DNA of 64,000 bases. Source: Nageia nagi. Taxonomy: Eukaryota; Pinophyta. Below, piece after piece: positions 36,435 to 47,265 of this stretch. Within the stretch, counting starts at the first letter, position 1, and each line of letters begins with the position of its first letter. The position numbers and the translations under genes were made by a program. The DNA lies in the NCBI GenBank assembly GCA_050084985.1, contig JBITNC010000001.1:3162001-3226000 (forward strand), written 5' to 3'. Below the pieces are notes generated by a model. It was not told where the DNA came from, did no database searches, and saw only the letters and a program-made list of their open reading frames with translations.

Positions 36435-37480
36435 TCTTAAGGAATCTATTATGTTGGTCAAGTTTCCCTCAAAAAGGGAGTAAAGGTTGAATTCTTATTG
36501 AATCCATTGTAATTTCTTCCTTATTAATAAAGTTGTTGAACTTTTTTGTTTGTATACTTTATTTATACATTTTTTTGTTTGATGACTATAAGTATGGGCT
36601 TGGCATCTTAGTGATTACTTATAGTGTACCACAAATCTAAGTATATTATATTAGGGAGAAAGTTCTTGATGAAATAATTATAGCTCTATTCATTTGACTT
36701 TGACTCTCCTAATTTATTCACTAGCTGCTTTAGAAACTTTGTTGTGCATTTTTTGAAAGTTTATTATGATAGTGAATTTTTTCTCAAGGAGGAGTGAATG
36801 TTGAATTCATGTTTGTGATGAGAAATTCATCCTTAGAAGGCTATTTTTTCTATATAGTATAGATCTAAATGTACACCTTCATGGTTAGTTCGCTTTGTGT
36901 GAGGAACTCATGGTACATTTTATTTTGTTATCATTATGTGAGGAATCAATATGTGTTTGTTGGCACTATTTGGTTATCCATAGGTGAGTTTTTATATATG
37001 CATATGTTCTTTTTGTTGTTGATCAATACACATTTCTATATATAGTAGATGAATATAAATATTGGCTTGGCATCTTTGTGATGACTTATAGTGCATCACT
37101 GATCAGTTTATGGATTGCATTACTTAATTCACTTATCTTGTGATTGATATAAATGTCATATGATGCATCTAATTGATCTTGTTTATGAGCTGATTGTAGC
37201 TTGCAAATTTCATATTGATAATGCAAGTTACTTACTTCATGTGGGCATGCTCATGGAGGCTCACATGTCAACTTAGTGTTAATCAACTACACTTATAGTG
37301 AAACCAATTGTAAACCATTTTGTCATATGGTATTGTAGTGAGTATCAAACTAAGATCTTGCTTATTTCTCAATGACATAAAAGTTATCATCTCCACTTGT
37401 ATGTATTTGGAGGATAAATCTCTTTTACTCTATCTTTCTTCATTTTCTATGCTCTATTTCAATATTACATTAAGAGGAAG
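36435..37480 (+). other. 3' region of the copia element with a diverged internal duplication
   Basis: Two stretches (about 36340-36540 and 36655-36830) resemble each other: each has AGAGAAGGTTCT or AGGGAGAAAGTTCT, then a run of ATTCACTA, a short CTCAA-GGAG and GTTGAATTC. Two GGCTTGGCATCTT lines (about 36597 and 37062) also repeat. This suggests a partial duplication of the end of RNase H. The purine tract TAAGAGGAAG at 37471-37480 primes plus-strand synthesis. Confidence 0.6.
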
Positions 37481-37937
37481 TGTTAAAATTTGTAATGTAA
37501 TATGTGTAATATTTCTCCTTAATGTAAATTTAGTTAATACTTAAAGTATCTTTAGATACCTTAAGGTATTAAGGGAATAAAAATAATAATAGTATTAAAA
37601 ATAGGTAAAGGATTAAAAATAAAAAAAGGGATTAAATATAGAGTAGGTTTCTTCTTATAAATAAAGAAGAACCCCCCCTCTCATATTACACAATTGTAAT
37701 GTAAGCTTTGCTATAGGTTTAGAGTTTGTGAGAGAGAAAAAAGATTTTATAAGAGAGGTCCTTGAGCATAAGAAGTTCATAGTTAGTGGATGTACTCCTA
37801 GGGAGGGAGGAAACATTTTATATCTTGTGTTATTTATGAGATTGAATTGAGTTATTGTGCTATTGTGTTGATGTTTTAAGTGCCTTCTTGAGATATTAGT
37901 AGAGTAGAAGTTAATTTAGAAAGGATTAATTTCTTCA
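37481..37937 (+). repeat. 3' LTR of the 8.5-kb copia element
   Basis: Starts TGTTAAAATTTGTAATG and ends TTAATTTCTTCA, collinear with the 5' LTR with many substitutions. Confidence 0.9.
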
Positions 37938-38592
37938 TTGAGAACCAAGTGTATGATATTTGATATATCATATGCACAATACATTTAAAAATATGCAAAA
38001 TTTACATAAAACATAAATAATGAAGTGTCTAAAATTGGATTGCATATCTTCAAATGGATTTTAATGATAAAAAAATATATGTCATCTCCATTTTTATACT
38101 TCATGTTGCTACTATTCTCCTTAAAGTCCTCCTCATCTTCTAGGTTTTATAAACCTTTATTTGTAAGGATAGATGCAACATTTCTTAGCAAATAAATATA
38201 GAAGATCACATACAAATATACACAAACTAAGCATGCAGACTTTTCCTTAAGACTTATAAGATTATTTGTAATCCTACAATTATATAGTATTTTATAGACT
38301 AAATTAATAATGTGTCCATAGTGATTCCCATAGTTCCAAAAGATCCTCACCCATGAAAATCAAATCATTATTCTTGTGTTGCTCATAACTTTCTTGGGAT
38401 GTAGCACTACTCATTGAAGAAAATGGTTGAATTGATTCAACATAGCCTCTGAGAAGGATAAGGAGATTGACCTGCTATGACTGTATGGTTATAATTTTGG
38501 CATGATCATTTCCTAGTTATGATTGTAACTCAAATATCTACCTCTAAATATGGAAAATTATATCCATGCAACCATACATGGGATCTCTTATA
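37938..38592. other. Spacer between two elements, no gene
   Basis: A+T-rich. It contains a near-palindrome TGATATTTGATATATCATA at about 37949. The minus-strand open frame at 38147-38350 has no recognisable domain. Confidence 0.45.
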
Positions 38593-38597
38593 CATGA

Positions 38598-39913
38598 TGT
38601 TGATTAGGATTGTGTAATATATGCACCGCGAGCAATCTTAACCAAAGTAAATCATGAACAGACTATAGTGACAGTCTGATCTCCAGAGAAGGCTGGTTCC
38701 TTATCTATTGGGTGTAGAAAAAGTAACAGGAAAGGAAATAAAAAGAGTAGAATGCGAGGAATTCAAGCAAAAGGGTTAGGGTAACAGGAAAGAAATAAAA
38801 GGAGTAGGGTGCGAGGAATTTAAGCAAAAGGCTTAGGGTAACAAGAGAGAAAATAAAAAGGAGTAGGGTGTGAGGAATTTAAGCAAAAGGCTTAGGGTAA
38901 AAAAGAGAGAAAATAAAAAGGAGTAGGGTGTGAGGAATTTAAGCAAAAGGCTTAGGGTAACAAGAGAGAAAGCAAAGGTGGATCACTAGTTCAGCGCTGG
39001 GCTTTCACAGTGTGTGAAACCTTGGCCTGAATCTAGTGTAGCAGCTACGGTACAAGCTCTCACTCTCTAATAGTTTCCCAACTTTACTCTACCACGTAGC
39101 AGACATAGTTATACTAGCAACCCGCAATTATCATAAGCCAAGCTACCACGATGTAACCAAATTAAGAATGACAATTATGAGTGCTAGATAAGAAAGGTCA
39201 AGATGGTATCATATTACTGATAAAAACTACAGGTCTTTGAGAATAAATGTAAAGAGTAATACTAGGCTTCCGACCCTTTTTCCACTTTATTTTCATATAC
39301 TTATACTGCAGTAACAATAGTTACAAGAATTGCAGAACATAAATGTTTACAAAAATGGCTTCAAGATTCTAGCTTTCTTTTAACTGATACTACCTACATA
39401 CGCCACTTGGTAGAATATTACAAAAATAGGTAGATTGTAGATGATACTATGATCTAACCTCTTGCTGGCATCATCTTTATCGTGATGTTCTATTTACTAG
39501 CTCTGGCTATTCGATCCCCCTTTACTGGCCTCATCTCTACATTCCAGAATGCTCTACTCACTGGCTCTGGCTATTTGATCGCTCCTTGCTGACCTCATCA
39601 CTTCCGAGATTCAGTTTTGGGTTAAGGCCCAGAATCCTTGATGTCATCTCTTACCTCTAGAATGTTTTACTCACTAGCTTCGGCTATTTGATTCCCCTTG
39701 TTGACCTCATCTCCTCCAAAACCTAGGCTTTTCATAACTGAGCTTCATCCTTTCTTCTGTGATGTCATCATTTTATTCCAGAATGCTTTATCTACTAACC
39801 CTGGCCTATTTTATTTGCTCCCAAAAAACTCCTAGGGATCTTAAAATGAACTCATGATTGCAAGTAAGGTACACCGGGGCTTTAATAAAGAATTTATTAT
39901 GTATGAATATACA
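38598..39913 (-). repeat. Left (3') LTR of the gag-bearing short element
   Basis: TGTTGATTAGG to GAATATACA. It contains four tandem units of about 59 bp (38725-38985, each with GAGTAGGGTG and GGCTTAGGGTAAC) and, near its other end, TGACCTCATC and CTGGCTCTGGCTATT motifs shared with the copia LTR at 2963-4873. Confidence 0.93.
38725..38985. repeat. Four 59-bp tandem units in the LTR (also at 41855-42100)
   Basis: Units carry AAGGAGTAGGGTG, GAGGAATTTAAGCAAAAGG and CTTAGGGTAAC. The right LTR has the same number of units, so the array predates insertion. Confidence 0.88.
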
Positions 39914-40002
39914 TTATGGTGACCTCTGGGGGAAAATTTCACCTTTATCAAAGAGGAATTTAGAACCCAGTCTGAAAAAAATAATACCAAAAATAATACC
40001 AA

Positions 40003-40130
40003 AGCATTTCACTACTACATAGGGTCCGGACCACATGGATTCAAAATTTTTTTTTTTTTGTGTTTCTCCGGTTTAGCTCTGTCCTCATCCCATTTTAATA
40101 CCAAATCTCCTTCTCTGAAAGTATCCGAAG
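40003..40130 (-). pseudogene. Remnant of integrase C-terminal domain
   Basis: The minus strand reads DTFREGDLVLKWDEDR, then after a lysine run from a poly-T tract, FESMWSGPYVVVKC. This matches the conserved end of gypsy integrase (GDLVL-W-, K-G-H-KF, LW-GPY). It is all that remains of pol in this element. The homopolymer of 13 T at about 40051-40063 probably grew by slippage and disturbs the frame. Confidence 0.75.
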
Positions 40131-40489
40131 TTGATTTTTGACCGTCGAACCACCTTTTACTATTTCATTTCTTCTTCAAAGGTCTTGATATGATTGATTC
40201 TGAAGCTCTTTTGGGGTTCAACTTTTCTTTCTGGAATACTGGAGACTAGGGGTTTTTCCTTGATCTTGTTTCCACAGCAAAACCTCCTATACCTGCTGGT
40301 GCAAAATTCCTTAGGTTCACATCTCAACTTATGTCGTCAGCTACACTAGGCAGAGGAATGCCCCCACTTCTTGATAAATATTCTTGATATTGATAAATAG
40401 GACATGTGGTTTGTTCGTGAGCATCATTATAGGCCAAACACAAACCAAAGGCTGACTTGGAAGAGGAAGCTTGGCTTACATCATCATTC

Positions 40490-41528
40490 AACACATTTGA
40501 GCTTTTTCTACAGTAAGATAAGGATATCTTCTTGCATTACTTTGTCTGCTTAGCATGGTAATCCGGTTTGCCATATTTCTACACAAGTTTCAGAGTTCCT
40601 GAATCTCCGTCGATGAAGCTACCCCTTGATTCATATTAAGCTGATGAGGGGTTGATAAGGCCAAGGGAGATCTAGGGACTCGCAAGGTTGATGGCCACTA
40701 TTGGACAGGGATAGGGATACTGGCCGATGGTGGAGCCAAACTAATTGCTTGAGGTCTCAAAATTTGCTGCTGGGCGATTATTGGAAAATAAGGCATTGGC
40801 ATGCGACTTGGCAATTTCCCAACTGCAATAAGATAGGATTTAGCATATACTGCTTGTCTATAGACCTCCGAGAAAGTATTTACTCCAGAATTTTGGATTT
40901 ACAGAGAGAGATCTGGAGGAAAGGCTCTCAGGTAATACATCAAGGCTTGAAATTACTGAGGCCTAACTGGCATGGGGACTCTCACCCAAGTTTTTTGGAA
41001 TCTAATATTGAAATCAGGGATATTTTCTTGCTCATATCTTTTGATTGAAGTGAACTGTGTTAACAAGGAAAAGGGATCTCCTAATTCATTAAATTCCAAG
41101 ATAAAGGGCTCTGCCAGCTGAGCCCAAGTGTTTATAGATCCGTTAGGAAGGCCCCTGTACCAATCTAGGACCTTTCCTTTGAAAGACTGAGCCAGTAATC
41201 TCACCATGACATCTTCATGTTGGATATTATGAATCTTCGCTAAGCCAGCTACATCAACACAATGCTTGTAAGCTATTTTCTCTGAAGTTGCATCAAACTC
41301 CAGAAGAGTTTTGAAAACATTTGCTGGGATGTCATGCAACACCACCAGGGCTATTGGTACTCCATTGTCCCATTCTGGATAAATATTCTGAGCTGGATTA
41401 GCCATTTTAGGAGAGGTATTTCTAGTGTGAAGATTGGATGATTCTGGCTTGGTAAAGGATTTTAGGGAGCTGATACTATTTAGAGACTTGGACTTGATTA
41501 GGGTCTTTCTCTTAGGAGTATCTAACAT
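40490..41528 (-). pseudogene. gag: Ty3/gypsy gag of the short element
   Basis: An open stretch of 191 codons (41528-40953) starts MLDTPKRKTLIKSK and contains the retrotransposon gag domain: LAQSFKGKVLDWYRGLPNGS, TWAQLAEPFILEF and FTSIKRYEQENIPDFNIRF. After a TAA the similarity continues in another frame as ALMYYLRAFPPDLSL, GKLPSRMPMPYFP and IQEL-NLCRNMANRITMLSRQ, ending near 40490. A possible zinc-knuckle scrap (TTCPIYQYQEY) lies near 40400. So gag was longer than the open part and is broken by at least one shift and three stops. Gag forms the particle that packages the RNA. Confidence 0.88.
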
Positions 41529-41697
41529 TCTAAAATTTGTGCTTCTTTTGCTGCTCTAGTTTTAGATCTTGTCCACATAAACTCTAGGTTGCAAAAGAAA
41601 GTGACAGGTTCAAAAGCACATATGATATTTACAAATAATTTGCTTTAATACATACCATAGATAGTGCTTCAGCAGAGTCGCCAATAAGTTTCTTCGT

Positions 41698-41715
41698 GTC
41701 CCACCGAGCATGCCA
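41698..41715 (-). other. Primer binding site candidate
   Basis: The minus strand reads TGGCATGCTCGGTGGGAC eleven bases inside the LTR. This TGGCA-GC-CGGTGGGAC form is common next to 5' LTRs of plant gypsy elements. A second tRNA-like string, TTGGCGACTCTGCTG, lies about 25 bases further in. Confidence 0.65.
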
Positions 41716-41726
41716 AAAAGAAATAC

Positions 41727-43049
41727 TGTTGATTAGGATTGTGTAATATATGCGCCGTGAGCAATCTTAACCAAAGTAAATCATGAACAGACTATAGTGA
41801 TAGTCTGATCTCTGAAGAAGGCCAGTTCCTTATCTATTGGGCATAGAAAAAGTAATAGGAAAGGAAATAAAAAGAGTAGAGTGTGAGGAATTCAAGCAAA
41901 AGGGTTAGGGTAATAGAAAGAAATAAAAGGAGTAGGGTGCGAGGAATTTAAGCAAAAGGCTTAGGGTAACAAGAGAGAAAATAAAAAGGAGTAGGGTGTG
42001 AGGAATTTAAGCAAAAGGCTTAGGGTAACAAGAGAGAAAATAAAAAGGAGTAGGGTGCAAGGAATTTAAGCAAAAGGCTTAGGGTAACAAGAGAGAAAGC
42101 AAAGGTGGATCACTAGTTCAGCGTGGGCTTTCACAGTGTGTGAAACCTTGGCCTAAATCTAGTGTAGCAGCTACGGTATAAGCTCTCACTCTCTAATAGT
42201 TTCCCATCTTTACTCTAGCATGTAGCAGACACAGTTATACTAGCAACCCGCAATTATCATTCAAGAAACAAGCCAAGCTGCCACGATGTAACCAAATTAA
42301 GAATGACAATTACGAGTGCTATACAAGAAAGGTCAAGATGGTATCATATTACTGATAAAAACTACAGGTCTTCGAGAATAAATGTAAAGAGCAATACTAG
42401 GCTTCTGACCCTTTTTCCATTTTATTTTCATATACTTATACTGTAGTAACAATGGTTACAAGATTTGCAGAACAGAAATGTTTACAAAAATGGCTTCAAG
42501 ATTCTAGTCTTCTTTTAACTGATACTACCTACATACACCACTTGGTAGAATATTACAAAAATGGGGTAGATTGCAGATGATACTATGATTTGACCTCTTG
42601 CTAGCATCATCTTTACCATGATGTTCTATTTACTGGCTCTGGCTATTCGATCCCCCTTTACTGGCCTCATCTCTACATTCCAAATGCTCTACTCACTAGC
42701 TCCGACTATTTGATCGCTCCTTGCTAACCTCATCACTTCCGGGCTCCGATTTTGGGTTAAGGCTCAGAATCACTAACATCATCTCTTACCTCTGGAATGT
42801 TTTACTCACTAGCTTCGGCTATTTGATTCCCCTTGCTGACCTCATCTCCTCTGAAACCTGGGCTTTTTCACAACTGAGCTTTATCCTTTCTTCTGTGATG
42901 TCATCATTTTATTCCAGAATGCTTTATCTACTGACCTCGACCTATTTTGTTTGCTCCCAAAAAACTCCCAGGGATCTTAAAATGAACTCATGATTGCAAG
43001 TAAGGTACACCAGGGCTTTAATAAAGAATTTATTATGTATGAATATACA
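41727..43049 (-). repeat. Right (5') LTR of the gag-bearing short element
   Basis: 1323 bp, TGTTGATTAGG to GAATATACA, collinear with the left LTR including the 59-bp units and the TGACCTCATC module. Confidence 0.93.
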
Positions 43050-43054
43050 CATGA

Positions 43055-44805
43055 TATTGAAAGCAATGTAGATCATTATATGCATGGTGTAGAAATATGA
43101 ATATATTATCTATAGTTATGTTTATTTAAGATTTCCAATTTATTTTATACTATCAAAATTGTATTTAAATTCTTCCTAAGATAATTGTATAAGAATGTGT
43201 ATATTTTTGTTACATAAATTAAAGCATATTGTATAATAAATTTTTAATTCATAGTTTTGATATTTTTAGTTTTATCTTAAGGATGATCAACTAGATCATT
43301 ACTTCTATCATTGTGAGATCATGGAGCCTACATAGAGAATAACATAGCATCTACATATTAGTTGCAAAATATTTCCATTTGAAAGGATCTAGTAGACACC
43401 CTATAGAATTTTGATAGCAAGTTAATAGGTGACAACAAAGCTAATCTATATCCATATATATATGTATGACTTAACATTTGAATAGAATTATCATTTTGCT
43501 ATGAAGAGAAGGACACATATAAAATTGGTCACTATATATCTTACTTATATCCTATATTTGAAACCTCTAAAATCTAAAGTTAGAATATATATTAGAAAAG
43601 TAGAAGCTATCAATGAGGCGAACAAAGGTGAACACTAATACGAACGAAATCAATCTTATTCCTTAGGATCAAGATTTACCTTCCATCTATACAAGAGGAT
43701 TCCAATTGATGAATTAAAAAAAAAAATAAGAATTGAAATTTATTTGTTATGAAATAAGCATATATATGGAGATAATCAAATGCTTTTCAATGTCTCCACA
43801 TTAAGCAAGACATGTCATTCGATAAGGCTTCACATTCAGCGAGCCATGTTATTCTACAAGGCTTGCTATTTGATAAGTATTTGTGAGCCATATTGTTATA
43901 AAAGGCCTATAATTTGATATCTATAACCATTTAAAATTAATATTCAAAGAGGAAAGGACTTAACTTTTTCATCTGTAGCTAGATCCATATTGGTTTACAA
44001 TTTATGTAATTCATATTATAGAGAATATTGCTCTCCATCAATCCTAATTCTAGGAATATGATATGTATAAATAATTTCTTATTATTTATATAAAATGATG
44101 ATTCATTGAAATAAATGACTACATTTATAAACTCAAATATGGACTATATTATTATAAATATAAAAATATAATATAATTTTAAGGGGAAGATACCAATGTT
44201 TTGTATTTTATTTCCTAAAATTAAAGCTACTAGTGGGAAGTCAAACTAGGCCAATATAATAAAATAAGGAAGTTGAAAAGTGCAAATTTTAGCCAATTTG
44301 CTACAAATAATTGCTAAAATTTTCTATGGAATGGTTAACTACCTGTTCCTTATGAGTTCATTCCTAAAAATTAGTTCTCTATAATAATAATTGATAATCA
44401 CTTGATTAGAAGCCCATAATCTATCACCTAAGGTACTAAGGTGGCTATTTAAAATCACCACCTTAAACTATCAAGGGGTCATTTGGAACTACCACCTTAA
44501 TATTAAATATGAAAGTTCTTAAAGTATTAGGGGTGGTTTAAAATTGCCTTTTAATAATTAATTAAAAAAATAGATATATTTTGAAAGAAGCATTCTTCTA
44601 TCATTATTCTAAACTATGCCATCCTAGGTTACTCTAGGTTCACCCTCAAGCTCAATTATAATGTTGGCCATGGGTTTGTGAAGGATGGCCTAATGGAACT
44701 AACCAGTCACTATTTAATATTTTAACTTACTCATCCTAGTCCAAGACTTGTGGCACCCAAAGGAACATCTAACCATACCTCTATAATGGTCTAGTCCATG
44801 GATAT
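43055..44805. other. No gene recognised
   Basis: A+T-rich sequence between two elements, with short simple runs only. A pair of GATAAGGCTT or ACAAGGCTTG lines near 43830-43870 is repeated but too short to classify. Confidence 0.45.
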
Positions 44806-45330
44806 GAAATGATCCAAGTCCACTATATGATATGAAATTATCCAAGTACATTGTATGGTCTAAAAAAATGCAACTATACCATATGATATGAAATGATCTA
44901 AATAAACCATATGATATGAAAATTATGTAACTGAACCATATGATATGAAATAATCCCAATGCACTATATGATATGAAATGATCCTAGTGCACCATATAAT
45001 ATGAAATGATCTAAAATACACCAATATATGATATGAAATTATCTAAATACACCATATGATCTAAAATAATGCAAGCATATTGGATGATATGAAATAACCT
45101 AATACACCATATGATATGAAAATGATTTAATGATACCATATGATATAAAATGAACCAAGCCCACCATATGATATGAAATGATCTAAATGTACCAATATAT
45201 GATATGAAATTATTTAAGTACACCATATGGTATGAAATGATTATACCATATGATATGAAATGATCTAAATACACCATAAGATATTAAATGATGTAACTAG
45301 ATTATATAATATGAAATGATCAAAAAAACG
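44806..45330. repeat. 28-bp minisatellite, about 19 units
   Basis: Units start GATATGAAATGATC and end with a CACCATAT-like tail. Length varies from 23 to 32 bp. CATATG at the unit joints and TATGATATGAAAT make it rich in short palindromes. The Phe/His/Ser-rich minus-strand open frames at 44714-44959 and 45011-45277 are generated by the repeat and are not genes. Confidence 0.92.
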
Positions 45331-45351
45331 CTATACAAACTTTTAAGTACA

Positions 45352-45708
45352 TAAAACTGTTAGGTGTAAAGCCAAACTTTGTAACCTTTTATAGCATTCT
45401 TCTAGTATGTGCCATCATGGGAGCTCTAGAATAAGGTATGGACATCCATCAAAGACTAGTTGAAAATTGTTTTGCATTAAATGTTGTGGTTATGAGTGCT
45501 CTATATACATGTATGCAAAATGTGGAAGAATACACAAGGACCATAAATTATTTGACAATATGCATGATGCAAATATAATTTCATGTACTATAATGATTGC
45601 AATATATATAAAAAATAGGTTTTATAAAAAATACCCTAAAACATGTATGCAAAATATGGAAGAATACACAAGGCATGATAATTTTTTGATAATATGCATG
45701 ATGCAAAC
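45352..45708 (+). pseudogene. PPR protein fragment, part 1 (interrupted by the Tat element)
   Basis: Reads VKPNFVTFYSILLVCAIMG, ALE, a TAA, GMDIHQRLVENCFALNV, MYAKCGRIHKDHKLFDNM and HDANIISCTIMIAIYIKN. This is the standard order of a plant PPR protein (L-GALEQG-DIHQ, MYAKCG-I--A--LFD-M, N-ISWT-MI-GY). Part of the repeat (MQN-EEYTR, then NMHDAN) is duplicated at 45640-45708, where the frame is cut by the LTR element. The second half resumes after the CAAAC duplication at 63392. Stops and shifts make it non-functional. Confidence 0.85.
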
Positions 45709-46556
45709 TGTTGCAGTGAAAATAAAGCTGGAATGTAGAATAACACAAAATATGAATTATTCTTAAATCTTCACTGAATCTCAAATTACATATAATAGAT
45801 AAACATGTTATAATTGCAAAATGATATTGATTTTCAATTAAGACTACAATTTGCCCTTAGAAGGGACTTTTACAAATGCCATTTGCCAAAACAAGGGTAT
45901 TAGATCTCCATTGTTTTTGATTTGCTTGCTTCTTTCCTTGATATGAACTTGTAAATCCTACACACATGCAAAAGACACTAACATCAAAGCATCTATGTAT
46001 AACATATATTGAATTTAAACTAGCATAAAATAATAAAATGTATGAGCTTACAAGATTTTGGCAGCATTACCCTACTTTAAAAATGGGTCAAGATTCTCTC
46101 TCATTTGCTTTGTATTAACTTGCATTTATAGATTTTGGATGGGATATTCAAGAGGCTGGTAAGAAGAAGTGAACAACCATTGTAGGTCATAACTGGCCCC
46201 CTCTATCCACATCATCTTGAAAAGATGAATCGTTTCGACTTTACCTAGCCATTTTGGTTTTTTGGTTCAGCTATTACAGAGTCATCAGTGTTTGGCCTAC
46301 GAACACTGGCGACTGGCTCAAAATGCTGGCGACTATCTTAGGTCATTAGCGACTGGGTTTTTAACTTTGTGATAATATTAACTGACCGCCTAATAGCCAA
46401 TTTTACCTAAAAAGAGTCATGTGACCACCCGTTTCACATGTACTGGATGGGGGCTATCCAATAATAGGGTTTTTAGACCTATTTTATATTGTTGCAAAGA
46501 GTTATGATTATTTTAATGTTTACTAGTTAAGAAGGGGACATTTTTAGGTGTCTACA
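45709..46556 (-). repeat. Left (3') LTR of the Tat element
   Basis: TGTTGCAGTG to GTGTCTACA on the plus strand. Differences from the other LTR cluster at 46150-46400, in a run of GTC-TCG-CGTTT-like motifs rich in CG. The rest is nearly identical. Confidence 0.96.
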
Positions 46557-46571
46557 TTTTGCCCTTTTTTG
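46557..46571 (-). other. Polypurine tract of the Tat element
   Basis: The minus strand reads CAAAAAAGGGCAAAA directly before the LTR start TGTAGACACC. It primes plus-strand DNA synthesis. Confidence 0.88.
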
Positions 46572-47044
46572 AATTATCAACTGAAAAGTGTGGTTGATAA
46601 TTTCAAAAACATAGGATGGGGAGCTTTGTTGCTCTATCATTTGTTGTTGCTTTTTTATGATATAAATTTTGACTCAATTTCCTAGATGAATCAAAATTAT
46701 GATAAAATGTGTTTTCATTTTACATTTGATGTAGTTTTGAAAACAAATTTAAATATACTTTAGAAGTGACTATTTTCGGTATGTGTTGAGCTTGTGTGAC
46801 AGTTGCATGACATTTCTATTATGTCGTTGTGCATGTCTAAGTGCACATTTACCGTATAATTCCTCTTTAGTATATGAGTTTGATGGTGTTGTCCTTTGTC
46901 CCGACAACGGGGTTTCAAGATGATCTCCTGTAATAATGATACATCACATCTTATCGTATTTTGATTTTCTCAACCAATTTGAGGTTATTTTGAGAAAATT
47001 TTAACATTATCATGGCTATTTCTAAATGTAGCATTTTACTTCCA

Positions 47045-47135
47045 ATCATCGGTGTTTAGTGGTGGTCGTCGATGTTCATCTTAGAGTCATCGACGTTTAT
47101 ATACAGTCACTGACGTTCGTCTCCAAGTCGTCAGA
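47045..47135. promoter_or_regulatory. Cluster of GTCGTCGACGTTT-like motifs upstream of the antisense gene
   Basis: Reads TCATCGGTGTTTAG, GTCGTCGATGTTCATC, AGTCATCGACGTTTAT and GTCACTGACGTTCGTC in close succession. The same degenerate motif fills parts of both LTRs (46270-46400 and 63110-63200), the intron of the antisense gene (47495-47595) and the leader (62240-62400). Function is unknown; its place at promoters and in untranslated parts suggests a shared control or packaging element. Confidence 0.55.
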
Positions 47136-47265
47136 TGTTTAAAAAAGAAAAATTTTTGATTTTTTCTTATTCACTACTTTTTAGCTATCACTTTCGTTAT
47201 CAGCCAACACAATTTTCCCTTGCAATCTCATTGATTTTCAGCCATTGATATTCGCTACAATCACC

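Larger units (their letters stand above)
29457..37937 (+). mobile_element. Complete but decayed Ty1/copia retrotransposon
   Basis: The two LTRs are 457 bp each (29457-29913 and 37481-37937). Between them are a tRNA-Met-type primer site, a 2.7-kb leader, a broken gag-pol (32604-36434), a 1-kb 3' region and a purine-rich TAAGAGGAAG before the right LTR. Flanks CTAAG (29452-29456) and TTGAG (37938-37942) could be a target duplication with two transitions. The many stops in all domains show that this is an old insertion. Confidence 0.92.
38598..43049 (-). mobile_element. Short non-autonomous LTR element carrying gag (TR-GAG-like)
   Basis: LTRs of 1316 and 1323 bp flank only 1.8 kb. A perfect 5-bp target duplication, CATGA, lies at 38593-38597 and 43050-43054. 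The primer site and gag show minus-strand orientation. The interior holds a decayed gag and, directly after it, a scrap of the integrase C-terminus; protease, RT, RNase H and the integrase core are gone. It is a deletion derivative of a Ty3/gypsy element that would rely on a helper. Over the first 225 bp the LTRs differ at about 6-7% of sites by eye, nearly all transitions. Confidence 0.93.

Noticed and set aside
38725-38985. TTAGGGT within repeats as a telomere-like tract
   Set aside because: The heptamer occurs once per 59-bp unit, not in tandem; it is part of an LTR repeat.
40701-41048. 115-codon plus-strand open frame
   Set aside because: Antisense to the gag of the short element; no known domain.
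44714-45277. Phe/His/Ser-rich minus-strand open frames
   Set aside because: Translation of the 28-bp minisatellite.
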